Positions 12,756 through 26,100 of a stretch of DNA of 64,000 bases are shown piece by piece. The translations under genes and the position numbers were made by a program. The notes below the pieces were generated by a model. It did not search any database, was not told the origin of the DNA, and saw nothing but the letters and a program-made list of their open reading frames with translations. How positions within the stretch are numbered: the first letter of the stretch is position 1; every line of letters starts with the position of its first letter. The stretch covers positions 22,251,884 to 22,315,883 of the forward strand of contig NC_133648.1 in the NCBI RefSeq assembly GCF_009905375.1. Direction: 5' to 3'. The DNA is from Apium graveolens. Taxonomy: Eukaryota > Streptophyta > Magnoliopsida > Apiales > Apiaceae.

Positions 12756-12767
12756 GCTCTGATACCA
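12756..12767 (-). promoter_or_regulatory. Primer-binding site, element 1 (tRNA-Met type)
   Basis: The minus strand reads TGGTATCAGAGC, the standard plant site complementary to the 3' end of initiator tRNA-Met. It lies four bases (GAAA on the minus strand) from the 5' LTR end at 12772. It primes minus-strand cDNA. Confidence 0.9.
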
Positions 12768-12771
12768 TTTC

Positions 12772-15700
12772 TGTAACACCCCCAGATCCGGGGTCGGGGA
12801 TCCGGGTTGTCACGGTCTTTCTTTCCACAATATCACTTCACTTAATTAATAATAAATAACCTCATGCTGTGACCCCACACTAACACACCACAACCCGTTA
12901 TAGTCTCAGAGATGAAATTGAAATAAGTACAAGTCTTTGAATCCACAATTTAAAATTATTACAACCCAAATGATTACTTGATAATTTACAGTTAATTGCC
13001 ATTATCTGCCACAAGTTATAATTATACATAATTTGATTCTCAAAGTAGATGGTCTGAACTACAATGGATCTACCTCTGCAGCTATAGCAGCTACAACATC
13101 ATCGGGAAGACGCGGGACGCTTCCCACGCGCTTGCGCTGGGTCTGCTGGAGTCTGGCCATCTCTCCTAACTGTTGTTGTGTGATGAAGAAATAAAGCAAG
13201 AGTGAGCCTTACAGCTCGCAAGATAATATGTAGTGATAACAATAATACAAGTATCTAAATGGATACTTACTAGAATCTTTATCGTGTGTAAGATAATTAC
13301 TTACTAGATATAAGTAAAAACAAGGAATGAAGTTACCAATACTTCCCCACACTTATATTTATAAAGCTACTTGAACTATCACCGTTCAAAGTATTATAAG
13401 ATTCACGAGGTCATCCCATAGATGAGACCACAATAAAACTTGAAAATATTTGATCTTTGAAATATTTTGAAAAGAGATGAAGTTACGAGATACTTCATTC
13501 AATGGATACACCAATAAAAATGTTTGACCCTGTCAATGCTTCGGCAACCACCCATTAGTAGCCTTTCGATCGAAATGCTACGGGTAGTGTTGCAGAATTA
13601 TCCAAATGGATGATGAACTCATTACGGGAGTTTACCGCGCCAGGAAGACCACTTACGATGATCAGTCGTAGTAGTACAACCCCACCATTTTCTACATGTA
13701 GAGGAGAACCTGTCGGATTTACTTGTCAACCGAACACTGAACTCCTAAGGAATGGACCGCCTTAGCGGAACTTCCAGGCCATTTGGGCCAATATAATAAG
13801 GCTGGGCCGGCGCTACTCGACCACTTACGCCACTCCTAGTTCAGATGAAATCCATGACTCTGAAACGTAAAGCTCGTTTCCCCCTTTCCCCAAGTAGAAA
13901 CTTGTTGATACGGCTCCACCAAGAAGTCGTATCTAGTTGGAAAGGAAAACTCACCGATATTTCCCAGGCGATGCCTGTTAATGGATTAACTTGTTCCAAG
14001 AATTTTACTTCCCGAATATTGGGTAAGTAATCAAAACTCTTTTACCAAGACAGCAACCTTGTTGCGAATATAAAACACCCACCGAGCCGGATCCCCCGTT
14101 TTGAGCGAGTATTTAAATCCCTTTTTAAAGGAAGATCTTAAATATAAAATAGTTTTTGGGATCCGCTCTAACTTTTGAAAATCATTTTAAAGACTCGAAA
14201 ACACTTTAAAGAGTGTTTGGAGTAAAACTGATTTAATGAAGTAAATCAGTCCCCAGAATATTTAGAAAATGCTGAATATTATTATTTAAATAATATTCCC
14301 ATAAAAAATAATCTTTATAAAAATAATTGAAGTAGAAGTATTAAAACTTATACTTGAAATGATAAAATATCAAAGATATACTTATATGAAAGTAATATCT
14401 TTATTTGAATAATCGAAAATAAGTTTGATTATTGACACCTTATTCTTTAATAAATAAAGAATATCTCAGCAAATAATCGGAGTCATAGATCCTCAAATGA
14501 ATATTCAAATAATATTCATAAATAAAAAAGCTGAGTCATAATACCTCGAATGAATATTATAAATATTTCATTAAATAAAATAAAGGAGTCATAATCCTCA
14601 ATGAATATTCAAATAATATTCAATAATAATAAAGGAGTCATACGCCTTCGAATAATATTCGGAATAATTCAAATAATAAATAAAAGGAGTCATAAGTCCT
14701 CGAATGAATATTCGAATAATACAAATCATAAAATAAAAGGAGTCATAAGTCCTCGAATGAATATTCGTAATTATTCATTAATAAAATAAAGTTATCGAAT
14801 AAACCTTATTCGGTTAATAGTTTGAAAACTATAACCATATATATATAAATATATATATATATATCCATATCCATATACAAAAATCTACTCGGGATCCTCG
14901 ACTCCCGGTTTAGAAAATTTTTCACCTTTGGGTCCCTATACTAAGGGTATATGCAAGTTACCGCTATCCTCTAGCATAGGTATTATCAACTGAACCAACA
15001 GATATATATTTCAAGAATATGAAACAGGCATGCATATATACCTATCACATGCTACAATATATCGCAAGAATTTGCTAAATAACCAATATGCATTTATCGC
15101 AAGATCATGCATATACAAATTATACATCACACAACAGTATAACGGATAAATACTTGCCTGAGCGACTTGGGGGTGAGAAGGCTCGGACGAGTCTGGTAAC
15201 CTATAACAACAAGTAAGTTGGAATTAAACAAAATCACTTGTAATCTATACTTTAACTAACTTAGACTAACGCTTGTTTTGCGCTCACCGATTCGCTTAAG
15301 TCACTCGGGTACCCTCGGCTCCACCATTTTTAATAATTTAACCTTTACGAGTTTTAAAGCTTCCTTCGCGAATGTCTTACCAACTGCCTAACACTTACCA
15401 TAAATGTTTCATACATTAATTAACCCTTTTGGTCTTTAACCTACATTTCAAAGTAAGGCGAGGGAAAAGTTTCGTTCGCGAAACGCCGTTACTTGAAACG
15501 GTCGTTTCTCCTAAACCGTGCATCGGAATCGACGAACTACATATCAAAACGAAGCTCGTAACATGAGCTATCTAAACTGGCAGTGGTCATAATCAGCAGG
15601 GGGTTCTCGGGTCCTAATGCTATGCACAAAAACAGTCCAAGAAAATCGGACGTTACGACGGCTATGTTTACGCGATTTCCAAATTTTAAACCATACAAAA

Positions 15701-16730
15701 CCAACCACAAACCAACCTCAATCCAACACACACAACAAACATCCATCCTTATCACATCATAACAACCCCAACCAATTCAATTTAATCATTCATACTTATG
15801 CTTAAACTTAACTTTAATCATACTTAAGTTCCTTTAAATCAAAACCACAACAATTACCATTCCATTTCACTACCTTCCAAATCCCAAACTCTAAATCATA
15901 ACAACAACTACAATATCAACCCACTAATCAAATCATCTTATAATTATAGGAATCTAGGGTTTGGAGATGGTATACCTTCCTTGAAGTGGTGGGTGGAGCT
16001 AGGAGCCTTAAGAAGCTTTGAGAAGTCTTAAGAATGCTTGGATCTTCAAGAAAAACAAGAAAAAGTTCAAGTTAAAACTTGAAAACACTATTCATTGTCT
16101 TCTTCTTTGATTAAATGAAGAAGATAGAAAGAATTATGGCTTAAACTCATGATAGAGTCCTAACTAAGCATGAAGATGATTAGGGAATTATCTTACCAAT
16201 TTAGGAAGCTTGGATCTTGGATTTTGAATTTCTATTGCCTTTTGAATAGTGAAAAGCCGTGAGCAATGAAGAACAAAGCCTTGGTTGCTTTTGATTTTTG
16301 ATGAAAATGATTTTACTTGGCTTGGTTGATTGTTTTTGTACTTGCTTTAGTCAATTACCTTCTTGCCCTTGGATTTGTGTGGTTACAAAGCTACCACACC
16401 TCCTTCCTTCCATGTCATGCTTATCATCCTCATGATGTCATCCTCCCTTCCTTGTCCTCTTTCTATTGGTTGATGACATTCTTTCCCCTAATCCCTTTGA
16501 TTAACTTCCTAATCGTTTGCCTAATGACCGCTGATCTGTTATACGTTTGCTTAACTTTCGTTCTCGTTTATCGTTTGAAGGATCATACCCGGGATCTTAT
16601 TACTTAGGTTCCCTTAACCTTTCTCAATACATTATATTCCTTTTTATGATCCTCTATTATAATCCTTTAATTTAAATCCTTTTTATCCTGTTACCTATAC
16701 TCAATTCTCTCCGTATCTTGTGGATTTCCG
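12772..16730 (-). repeat. Element 1, 5' LTR, cut by gap
   Basis: This is the same LTR as 2457-6688 and is collinear up to the gap, where the last matching bases are GGATTTCCG (6498 in the left copy). Over that span it is 3959 bp against 4042 bp. The difference is spread over many one- to few-base losses, often in homopolymers or AT repeats. Either the copies have aged unevenly or the consensus beside the gap is poor. About 190 bp of LTR end would fall in the gap. Confidence 0.88.
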
Positions 16731-16830
16731 NNNNNNNNNNNNNNNNNNNNNNNNNNNNNNNNNNNNNNNNNNNNNNNNNNNNNNNNNNNNNNNNNNNNNN
16801 NNNNNNNNNNNNNNNNNNNNNNNNNNNNNN
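16731..16830. other. Assembly gap (100 N)
   Basis: Exactly 100 N, a conventional placeholder for unknown size. It separates the truncated LTR of element 1 from the satellite array, so the true junction and distance are unknown. Confidence 0.99.
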
Positions 16831-18839
16831 TTCAGCTCCGATTCACTCCGGACGACCCGAATGGACGCGAATGCAATTCATAAATCCATAGGGACAAATT
16901 ATGAAAAGAAATCGAAAAAACGGGCCGCCTCAATTTTTGCTCCAGCCTCGTGTACTACCCCTACGAGGATTATTCGGAAACCGAGTTCCATTCGTTTCAG
17001 CTCGATTCACTCCCGGACGCCCCGAATGACGCGAATGCAATTTCATAAATCCATAGGGACAAATTATGAAAAGAAATCGAAAAACGGGCCGCCTCAATTT
17101 TTGCTCCAGACCTCGTGTACTACCCCCTACGAGGATTATTCGGAAACCGAGTTCCATTCGTTTCAGCTCCGATTCACTCCCGGACGCCCGAATGGACGCG
17201 AATGCAATTTCATAAATCCATAGGGACAAATTATGAAAAGAAATCGAAAAAACGGGCCGCCTCAATTTTTGCTCCAGACCTCGTGTACTACCCCCTACGA
17301 GGATTATTCGGAAACCGAGTTCCATTCGTTTCAGCTCCGATTCACTCCCGGACGACCCGAATGGACGCGAATGCAATTTCATAAATCCATAGGGACAAAT
17401 TATGAAAAGAAATCGAAAAAACGGGCCGCCTCAATTTTTGCTCCAGACCTCGTGTACTACCCCCTACGAGGATTATTCGGAAACCGAGTTCATTCGTTTT
17501 CAGCTCCGATTCACTCCGGATGACCCCGAATGGACGCGAATGCAATTTCATAAATCCATAGGGACAAATTATGAAAAGAAATCGAAAAAATGGGCCGCCT
17601 CAATTTTTGCTCCAGACCTCGTGTACTACCCCCTACGAGGATTATTCGGAAACCGAGTTCCATTCGTTTCAGCTCCGATTCACTCCCGGACGACCCCGAA
17701 TGGACGCGAATGCAATTTCATAAATCCATAGGGACAAATTATGAAAAGAAATCGAAAAAAGGGCCGCCTCAATTTTTGCTCCAGACCTCGTGTACTACCC
17801 CCTACGAGGATTATTCGGAAACCGAGTTCCATTCGTTTCAGCTCCGATTCACTCCCGGACGACCCCGAATGGACGCGAATGCAATTTCATAAATCCATAG
17901 GGACAAATTATGAAAAGAAATCGAAAAAACGGGCCGCCTCAATTTTTGCTCCAGACCTCGTGTACTACCCCCTACGAGGATTATTCGGAAACCGAGTTCC
18001 ATTCGTTTCAGCTCCGATTCACTCCCGGACGACCCCGAATGGACGCGAATGCAATTTCATAAATCCATAGGGACAAATTATGAAAAGAAATCGAAAAAAC
18101 GGGCCGCCTCAATTTTTGCTCCAGACCTCGTGTACTACCCCCTACGAGGATTATTCGGAAACCGAGTTCCATTCGTTTCAGCTCCGATTCACTCCCGACG
18201 ACCCCGAATGGACGCGAATGCAATTTCATAAATCCATAGGGACAAATTATGAAAAGAAATCGAAAAAACGGGCCGCCTCAATTTTTGCTCCAGACCTCGT
18301 GTACTACCCCCTACGAGGATTATTCGGAAACCGAGTTCCATTCGTTTCAGCTCCGATTCACTCCCGGACGACCCCGAATGGACGCGAATGCAATTTCATA
18401 AATCCATAGGGACAAATTATGAAAAGAAATCGAAAAAACGGGCCGCCTCAATTTTTGCTCCAGACCTCGTGTACTACCCCCTACGAGGATTATTCGGAAA
18501 CCGAGTTCCATTCGTTTCAGCTCCGATTCACTCCCGGACGACCCCGAATGGACGCGAATGCAATTTCATAAATCCATAGGGACAAATTATGAAAAGAAAT
18601 CGAAAAAACGGGCCGCCTCAATTTTTGCTCCAGACCTCGTGTACTACCCCCTACGAGGATTATTCGGAAATCGAGTTCCATTCGTTTCAGCTCCGATTCA
18701 CTCCCGGACGTCCCCGAATTGACGCGAATGCAATTTCATAAATCCATAGGGACAAATTATGAAAAGAAATTGAAAAAATGGGCCGCCTCAATTTTTGCTC
18801 CAGACCTCGTGTACTACCCCCTACGAGGATTATTCGGAA

Positions 18840-21800
18840 AACCGAGTTCCCTTCGTTTCAGCTCCGTTCACTCCGGACGACCCCGAATGGACGCGAATGC
18901 CATTCATAAATATCCATAGGGACAAATTATGAAAAGAAATTCGAAAAAACTGGGCCGCCTCAATTTTGCTCCAGACCTCGTGTACTACCCCCTACGAGGA
19001 TTATTCGGAAACCGAGTTCATTCGTTCAGCTCCGATTCACCTCCGGGACGACCCGAATGGACGCGAATGCAATTTCAGAAATCCATAGGGACAAATTATG
19101 AAAAGAAATTGAAAAAATGGGCCACCTCAATTTTTGCTCCAGACCTCGTGTACTACCCCCTAAGAGGATTATTCGGAAATCGAGTTCCATTTGTTTCAGC
19201 TCCGATTCACTCCCGGACGACCCCGAATGGACGCGAATGCAATTTCATAAATCCATAGGGACAAATTATGAAAAGAAATTGAAAAAATGGGCCGCCTCAA
19301 TTTTTGCTCCAGACCTCGTGTACTACCCCTACGAGGATTATTCGAAACCAACGTTCCATTCGTTTCAGCTCCGATTCACTCCCGAGCGACCCCGAATGGA
19401 CGCGAATGCAATTTCATAAATCCATAGGGACAAATTATGAAAAGAAATCGAAAAAACGGGCCGCCTCAATTTTGCTCCAAGGCCTCGTGTACTACCCCCC
19501 TACTAGGATTATTCGGAAACCGAGTTCCATTCGTTTCAAGCTCCGATTCACGTCCCGGAACGACCCCGAATGGACGCTAATGCAATTTCATAAATCCAGA
19601 GGGACAAATGATGAAAAGAAATTGAAAAAATGGGCCGCCTCAATTTTTGCTCCCAGACCTCGTGTACTACCCCCTACGAGGATTATTCGGAAATCGAAGT
19701 TCCATTCGTTTCAGCTCCGATTCACTCCCTGACGTACCCCGAATGTGACGCGAATGCAATTTCATAAATCCATAGGGACAAATTATGAAAAGAAATTCGA
19801 AAAAACGGGCCGCCTCAATTTTTGCTCCAGACCTCGTGTACCTACCCCCTACGAGGATTATTCGGAAACCGATTTCCATTCGGTTCAGCTTCCGATTCAC
19901 TCCCGGACTGACCCCGAATGGACGCGAATGCAATTTCATAAATCCATAGGACAAATTATGAAAAGAAATCGAAAAAACTGGGCGCCTCAATTTTTGCTCC
20001 AGACCTCGTGTACTACACCCTACGAGGATTATTCGGAAACCGAGTTCCATTCGTTCAGCTCCGAATCACTCCGGGACGACCCCGAATGGACGCGAATGCA
20101 ATTTCATAAATCATAGGGACAAATTATGAAAAGAAATCGAAAAAAACGGGCCGCCTCAATTTTTGCTTCCAGGCCTCGTGTACTACCCCCCTAAGAGGAT
20201 TATTCGGAAACCCGAGTTCCATTTCGTTTCAGCTCCGATTCACTCCCGGACGACCCCGAATGGACGCGAATGCAATTCATAAATCCATAGGGACAAATTA
20301 TGAAAAGAAATTCGAAAAAATGGGTCGCCTCAAGTTTTTGCTCCAGACCTCGTGTACTACCCCCTACGAGGATTATTCGGAAAAACCAAGTTCCATTCGT
20401 TTCAGCTCCGATTCACTCCCGGACGACCCCGAATGGACGCGAATGCAATTTCATAAATACATAGGGACAAATTATGAAAAGAAATTGAAAAAATGGGCCG
20501 CCTCAATTTTTGCTCCAGACCTCGTTGTACTACCCCCTACGAGGATTATTCGAAATCGAGTTCCATTCATTTCAGCTCCGATTCACTCCCGGACGTACCC
20601 CGAATTGACGCGAATGCAATTTCATAAATCCATAGGGACAAATTATGAAAGAAATTGAAAAGAATGGGCCGCCTCAATTTTTGCTCCGACCTCGTGTACT
20701 ACCCCTACGAGGATTATCGAAACCAGTTCCATTCGTTTCAGCTCCGATTCACTCCCGGACGACCCCGAATGGACGCGAATGCAATTTCATAAATACATAG
20801 GGACAAATTATGAAAAGAAATGAAAAAATGGGCCGCCTCAATTTTGCTCCAGACCTCGTGTACTACCCCCTACAGGGATTATTCGAGAAACCGAGTTCCA
20901 TTCGTTCAGCTCCGATTCACTCCCGACGCCCCGAATGACCGAATGCAATTTCATAATCCATAGGGACAAATTATGAAAAGAAATTGAAAAAATGGGCCCA
21001 GCCTCAATTTTTGCTCCAGACCTCGTGTACTACCCCCTAACGAGGATTATTCGAAACCGAGTTCCATTCGTTTCAGCTCCGATTCACTCCCGGACGTACC
21101 CCGAATGGACGCGAATGCAATTTCATAAATCCATAGGGACAAATTATGAAAAGAAATTGAAAAAATCGGGCCGCCTCAATTTTTGCTCCAGGCCTCGTGT
21201 ACTACCCCCTACGAGGATTATTCGGAACGAGTTCCATTCGTTTCAGCTCCGATTCACTCCCGGACGACCCCGAATGGACGCGAATGCAATTTCATAAATC
21301 CATAGGGACAAATTATGAAAAGAAATTGAAAAAATGGGCCGCCTCAATTTTTGCTCCAGACCTCGTGTACTACCCCCTACGAGGATTATTCGGAAACCGA
21401 GTTCCATTCGTTTCAGCTCCGATTCACTCCCGGGACGAGCCCCGAATGGACGCGAATGCAATTTCATAAATCCATAGGGACAAATTATGAAAAGAAATTG
21501 AAAAAATGGGCCGCCTCAATTTTTGCTCCAGACCTCGTGTACTACCCCCTACGAGGATTATTCGGAAATCGAGTTCCATTCGTTTCAGCTCCGATTCACT
21601 CCCGACGACCCCGAATGTGACGCGAATGCAATTTCATAAATCCATAGGGACAAATTATGAAAAGAAATTGAAAAAAATGGGCCGCCTCAATTTTTGCTCC
21701 AGACCTCGTGTACTACCCCCTACGAGGATATTCGGAAATCGAGTTCCATTCATTTTCAGCTCCGATTCACTCCCGGACGACCCCGAATGGACGCGAATGC

Positions 21801-21960
21801 AATTGTCATAAATCCATAGGGACAAATTATGAAAAGAAATCGAAAAGAATCGGTCGCCTCAATTTTTGCTCCAGACCTCGTGTACTACCCCCCCTACGAG
21901 GATTATTCGGAAATCGAGTTCCATTCGTTTCAGCTCCGATCACTCCGGACGTCCCCGAAT
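18840..21960. repeat. Indel-rich segment of the satellite array
   Basis: Monomers here carry many scattered single-base insertions and deletions (for example cggaaaacc, gtaccccgaa, cccgagcg, cggaacgag). Those at 17000-18700 and 22000-27430 differ mainly by substitutions. Monomer identity and order are otherwise kept. This is either an older, less homogenised block or an uncorrected consensus. Confidence 0.75.
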
Positions 21961-23189
21961 GACGCGAATGCAATTTCATAAATCCATAGGGACAAATTAT
22001 GAAAAGAAATCGAAAAACGGGCCGCCTCAATTTTTTGCTCCAGACCTCGTGTACTACCCCCCTACGAGGATTATTCGGAAACCGAGTTCCATTCGTTTCA
22101 GCTCCGATTCACTCCCGGACGACCCCGAATGGACGCGAATGCAATTTCATAAATCCATAGGGACAAATTATGAAAAGAAATCGAAAAAAACGGGCCGCCT
22201 CAATTTTTGCTCCAGACCTCGTGTACTACCCCCTACGAGGATTATTCGGAAACCGAGTTTCATTCGTTTCAGCTCCGAATCACTCCGGGACGACCCCGAA
22301 TGGACGCGAATGCAATTTCAGAAATCCATAGGGACAAATTATGAAAAGAAATCGAAAAAATGGGCCGCCTCAATTTTTGCTCCAGGCCTCGTGTACTACC
22401 CCCTAAGAGGATTATTCGGAAACCGAGTTCCATTTGTTTCAGCTCCGATTCACTCCCGGACGACCCCGAATGGACGCGAATGCAATTTCATAAATCCATA
22501 GGGACAAATTATGAAAAGAAATCGAAAAAATGGGCCGCCTCAATTTTTGCTCCAGACCTCGTGTACTACCCCCTACGAGGATTATTCAGAAACCAAGTTC
22601 CATTCGTTTCAGCTCCGATTCACTCCCGGACGACCCCGAATGGACGCGAATGCAATTTCATAAATCCATAGGGACAAATTATGAAAAGAAATCGAAAAAA
22701 TGGGCCGCCTCAATTTTTGCTCCAGACCTCGTGTACTACCCCCTACGAGGATTATTCGGAAACCAAGTTCCATTCGTTTCAGCTCCGATTCACTCCCGAA
22801 CGACCCCGAATGGACGCGAATGCAATTTCATAAATACATAGGGACAAATTATGAAAAGAAATTGAAAAAATGGGCCGCCTCAATTTTTGCTCCAGACCTC
22901 GTGTACTACCCCCTACGAGGATTATTCGGAAATCGAGTTCCATTCGTTTCAGCTCCGATTCACTCCCGGACGTCCCCGAATTGACGCGAATGCAATTTCA
23001 TAAATCCATAGGGACAAATTATGAAAAGAAATTGAAAGAATCGGTCGCCTCAATTTTTGCTCCAGACCTCGTGTACTACCCCCTACGAGGATTATTCGGA
23101 AATCGAGTTCCATTCGTTTCAGCTCCGATTCACTCCCGGACGTCCCCGAATTGACGCGAATGCAATTTCATAAATCCATAGGGACAAAT

Positions 23190-26100
23190 TATGAAAAGAA
23201 ATCAAAAAAACGGGACGCCTCAATTTTTGCTCTAGACCTCGTGTACTACCCCCTACGAGGATTATTCGGAAACCGAGTTTCATTCGTTTCAGCTCCGAAT
23301 CACTCCGGGACGACCCCGAATGGACGCGAATGCAATTTCAGAAATCCATAGGGACAAATTATGAAAAGAAATCGAAAAAACGGGCCGCCTCAATTTTTGC
23401 TCCAGGCCTCGTGTACTACCCCCTAAGAGGATTATTCGGAAACCGAGTTTCATTCGTTTCAGCTCCGAATCACTCCGGGACGACCCCGGAATGACGCGAA
23501 ATGCAATTTCATAAATCCATAGGGACAAATTATGAAAAGAAATCGAAGAATCGGGTTGCCTCAATTTTTGCTCCAGACCTCGTGTACTACCCCCTACGAG
23601 GATTATTCGGAAATCGGTTCATTCGTTTCAGCTCCGATTCACTCCCGGACGTCCCCGAATTGACTCGAATGCAATTTCATAAATCCTTGGGACAAATTAT
23701 GAAAAGAAATCGAAAAAAACGGGCCGCCTCAATTTTTGCTCCAGACCTCTTGTACTACCCCCTACGAGGATTATTCGGAAACCGAGTTCCATTCGTTTCA
23801 GCTCCGATTCACTCCCGGACGACCCCGAATGGACGCGAATGCAATTTCATAATCCATAGGGACAAATTATGAAAAGAAATCGAAAAAACGGGCCGCCTCA
23901 ATTTTTGCTCCAGACCTCGTGTACTACCCCCTACGAGGATTATTCGGAAATCGAGTTCCATTCGTTTCAGGAACGATTCACTCCCGGACGACCCCGAATG
24001 GACGCGAATGCAATTTCATAAATACATAGGGACAAATTATGAAAAGAAATCGAAAAAACGGGCCGTCTCAATTTTTGCTCCAGACCTCGTGTACTACCCC
24101 CTACGAGGATTATTCGGAAACCGAGTTCCATTCGTTTCAGCTCCGATCACTCCCGGACGACCCCGACTGGACGCGAATGCAATTTCATAAATCCATAGGG
24201 ACAAATTATGAAAAGAAATCGAAAAAACGGGCCGCCTCAATTTTTGCTCCAGACCTCGTGTACTACCCCCTACGAGGATTATTCGGAAAACCGAGTTTCA
24301 TTCGTTTCAGCTCTGAATCACTCCGGGACGACCCCGAATGGACGCGAATGCAATTTCAGAAATCCATAGGGACAAATTATGAAAAGAAATCGAAAAAACG
24401 GGCCACCTCAATTTTTGCTCCAGACCTCGTGTACTACCCCCCTACGAGGATTATTCGGAAATCGAGTTCCATTCGTTTCAGGTCCGATTCACTCCCGGGC
24501 GGCCCCGAATTGACGCGAATGCAATTTCATAAATACATAGGGACAAATTATGAAAAGAAATCGAAAAAACGGGCCGTCTCAATTTTTGCTCCAGACCTCG
24601 TGTACTACCCCCTACGAGGATTATTCGGAAACCGAGTTACATTCGTTTCAGCTCCGATTCACTCCCGGACGACCCCGAATGGACGCGAATGCAATTTCAT
24701 AAATCCATAGGGACAAATTATGAAAAGAAATCGAAAAAACGGGCTGCCTCAATTTTTGCTCTAGACCTCGTGTACTACCCCCTACGAGGATTATTCGGAA
24801 ACCGAGTTTCATTCGTTTCAGCTCCGAATCACTCCGGGACGACCCCGAATGGACGCGAATGCAATTTCAGAAATCCATAGGGACAAATTATGAAAAGAAA
24901 TCAAAAAAACGGGCCGCCTCAATATTTGCTCCAGGCCTCGTGTACTACCCCCTAAGAGGATTATTCAGAAACCGAGTTTCATTCGTTTCAGCTCCGAATC
25001 ACTCCAGGATGACCCCGGATGGACGCGAATGCAATTTCATAAATCCATAGGGACAAATTATGAAAAGAAATCGAAGAATCGGTGCCTCAATTTTTGCTCC
25101 AGACCTCGTGTACTACCCCCTACGAGGATTATTCGGAAATCGAGTTTCATTCGTTTCAGCTCCGATTCACTCCCGGACGTCCCCGAATTGACTCGAATGC
25201 AATTTCATAAATCCATTGGGACAAATTATGAAAAGAAATCGAAAAAACGGGCCGCCTCAATTTTTGCTCCAGACCTCTTGTACTACCCCCTACGAGGATT
25301 ATTCGGAAACCGAGTTCCATTCGTTTCAGCTCCGATTCACTCCCGGACGACCTCGAATGGACGCGAATGCAATTTCATAAATCCATAGGGACAAATTATG
25401 AAAAGAAATCGAAAAAACGGGCCGCCTCAATTTTTGCTCCAGACCTCGTGTACTACCCCCTACGAGGATTATTCGGAAATCGAGTTCCATTCGTTTCAGG
25501 TACGATTCACTCCCGGGCGGCCCCGAATTGACGCGAATACAATTTCATAAATACATAGGGACAAATTATGAAAAGAAATCGAAAAAATCGGGCCGTCTCA
25601 ATTTTTCTCCAGACCTCGTGTACTACCCCCTACGAGGATTATTCGGAAACAGAGTTACATTCGTTTCAGCTCCGATTCACTCCCGGACGACCCCGAATGG
25701 ACGCGAATGCAATTTCATAAATCCATAGGGACAAATTATGAAAAGAAATCGAAAAAACGGGCCGCGTCAATTTTTGCTCCAGGCCTCGTGTACTACCCCC
25801 TACGAGGATTATTCAGAAACCGAGTTCCATTCGTTTCAGCACCGATTCACTCCCGGACGACCCCGAATGGACGCGAATGCAATTTCATAAATCCATAGGG
25901 ACAAATTATGAAAAGAAATCGAAAAAATGGGCCGCCTCAATTTTTGCTCCAGGCCTCGTGTACTACCCCCTACGAGGATTATTCAGAAACCGAGTTCCAT
26001 TCGTTTCAGCTCCGATTCACTCCCGGACGACCCCGAATGGACGCGAATGCAATTTCATAAATCCATAGGGACAAATTATGAAAAGAAATTGAAAAAATGG

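Larger units (their letters stand above)
2457..16730 (-). mobile_element. Ty3/gypsy Tekay-type chromovirus, element 1
   Basis: Long-LTR retrotransposon on the minus strand. Seen directly: LTRs starting TGTAACACCCCC (plus strand) at 2457 and 12772; a primer-binding site at 12756-12767; a polypurine tract at 6691-6701; and gag, protease, reverse transcriptase, RNase H, integrase and chromodomain remnants in that order on the minus strand. The integrase tail with an LRNK-xx-LVRVLW chromodomain is characteristic of the Tekay/Del lineage, which is known for long LTRs. The right LTR is cut by the assembly gap, so the target-site duplication (left flank GCGTG) cannot be tested. Coding parts carry many stops and frameshifts, so the copy is non-autonomous. 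Confidence 0.9.

Noticed and set aside
12756..12767. tRNA gene signal
   Set aside because: Only the 12-base match to the tRNA-Met 3' end is present, as expected for a primer-binding site; there is no cloverleaf.
17690..17720. CENP-B-box-like sequence in the satellite monomer (cccgaatggacgcgaa)
   Set aside because: It has one base too many compared with the reverse complement of the mammalian box, and plants have no established CENP-B box function.
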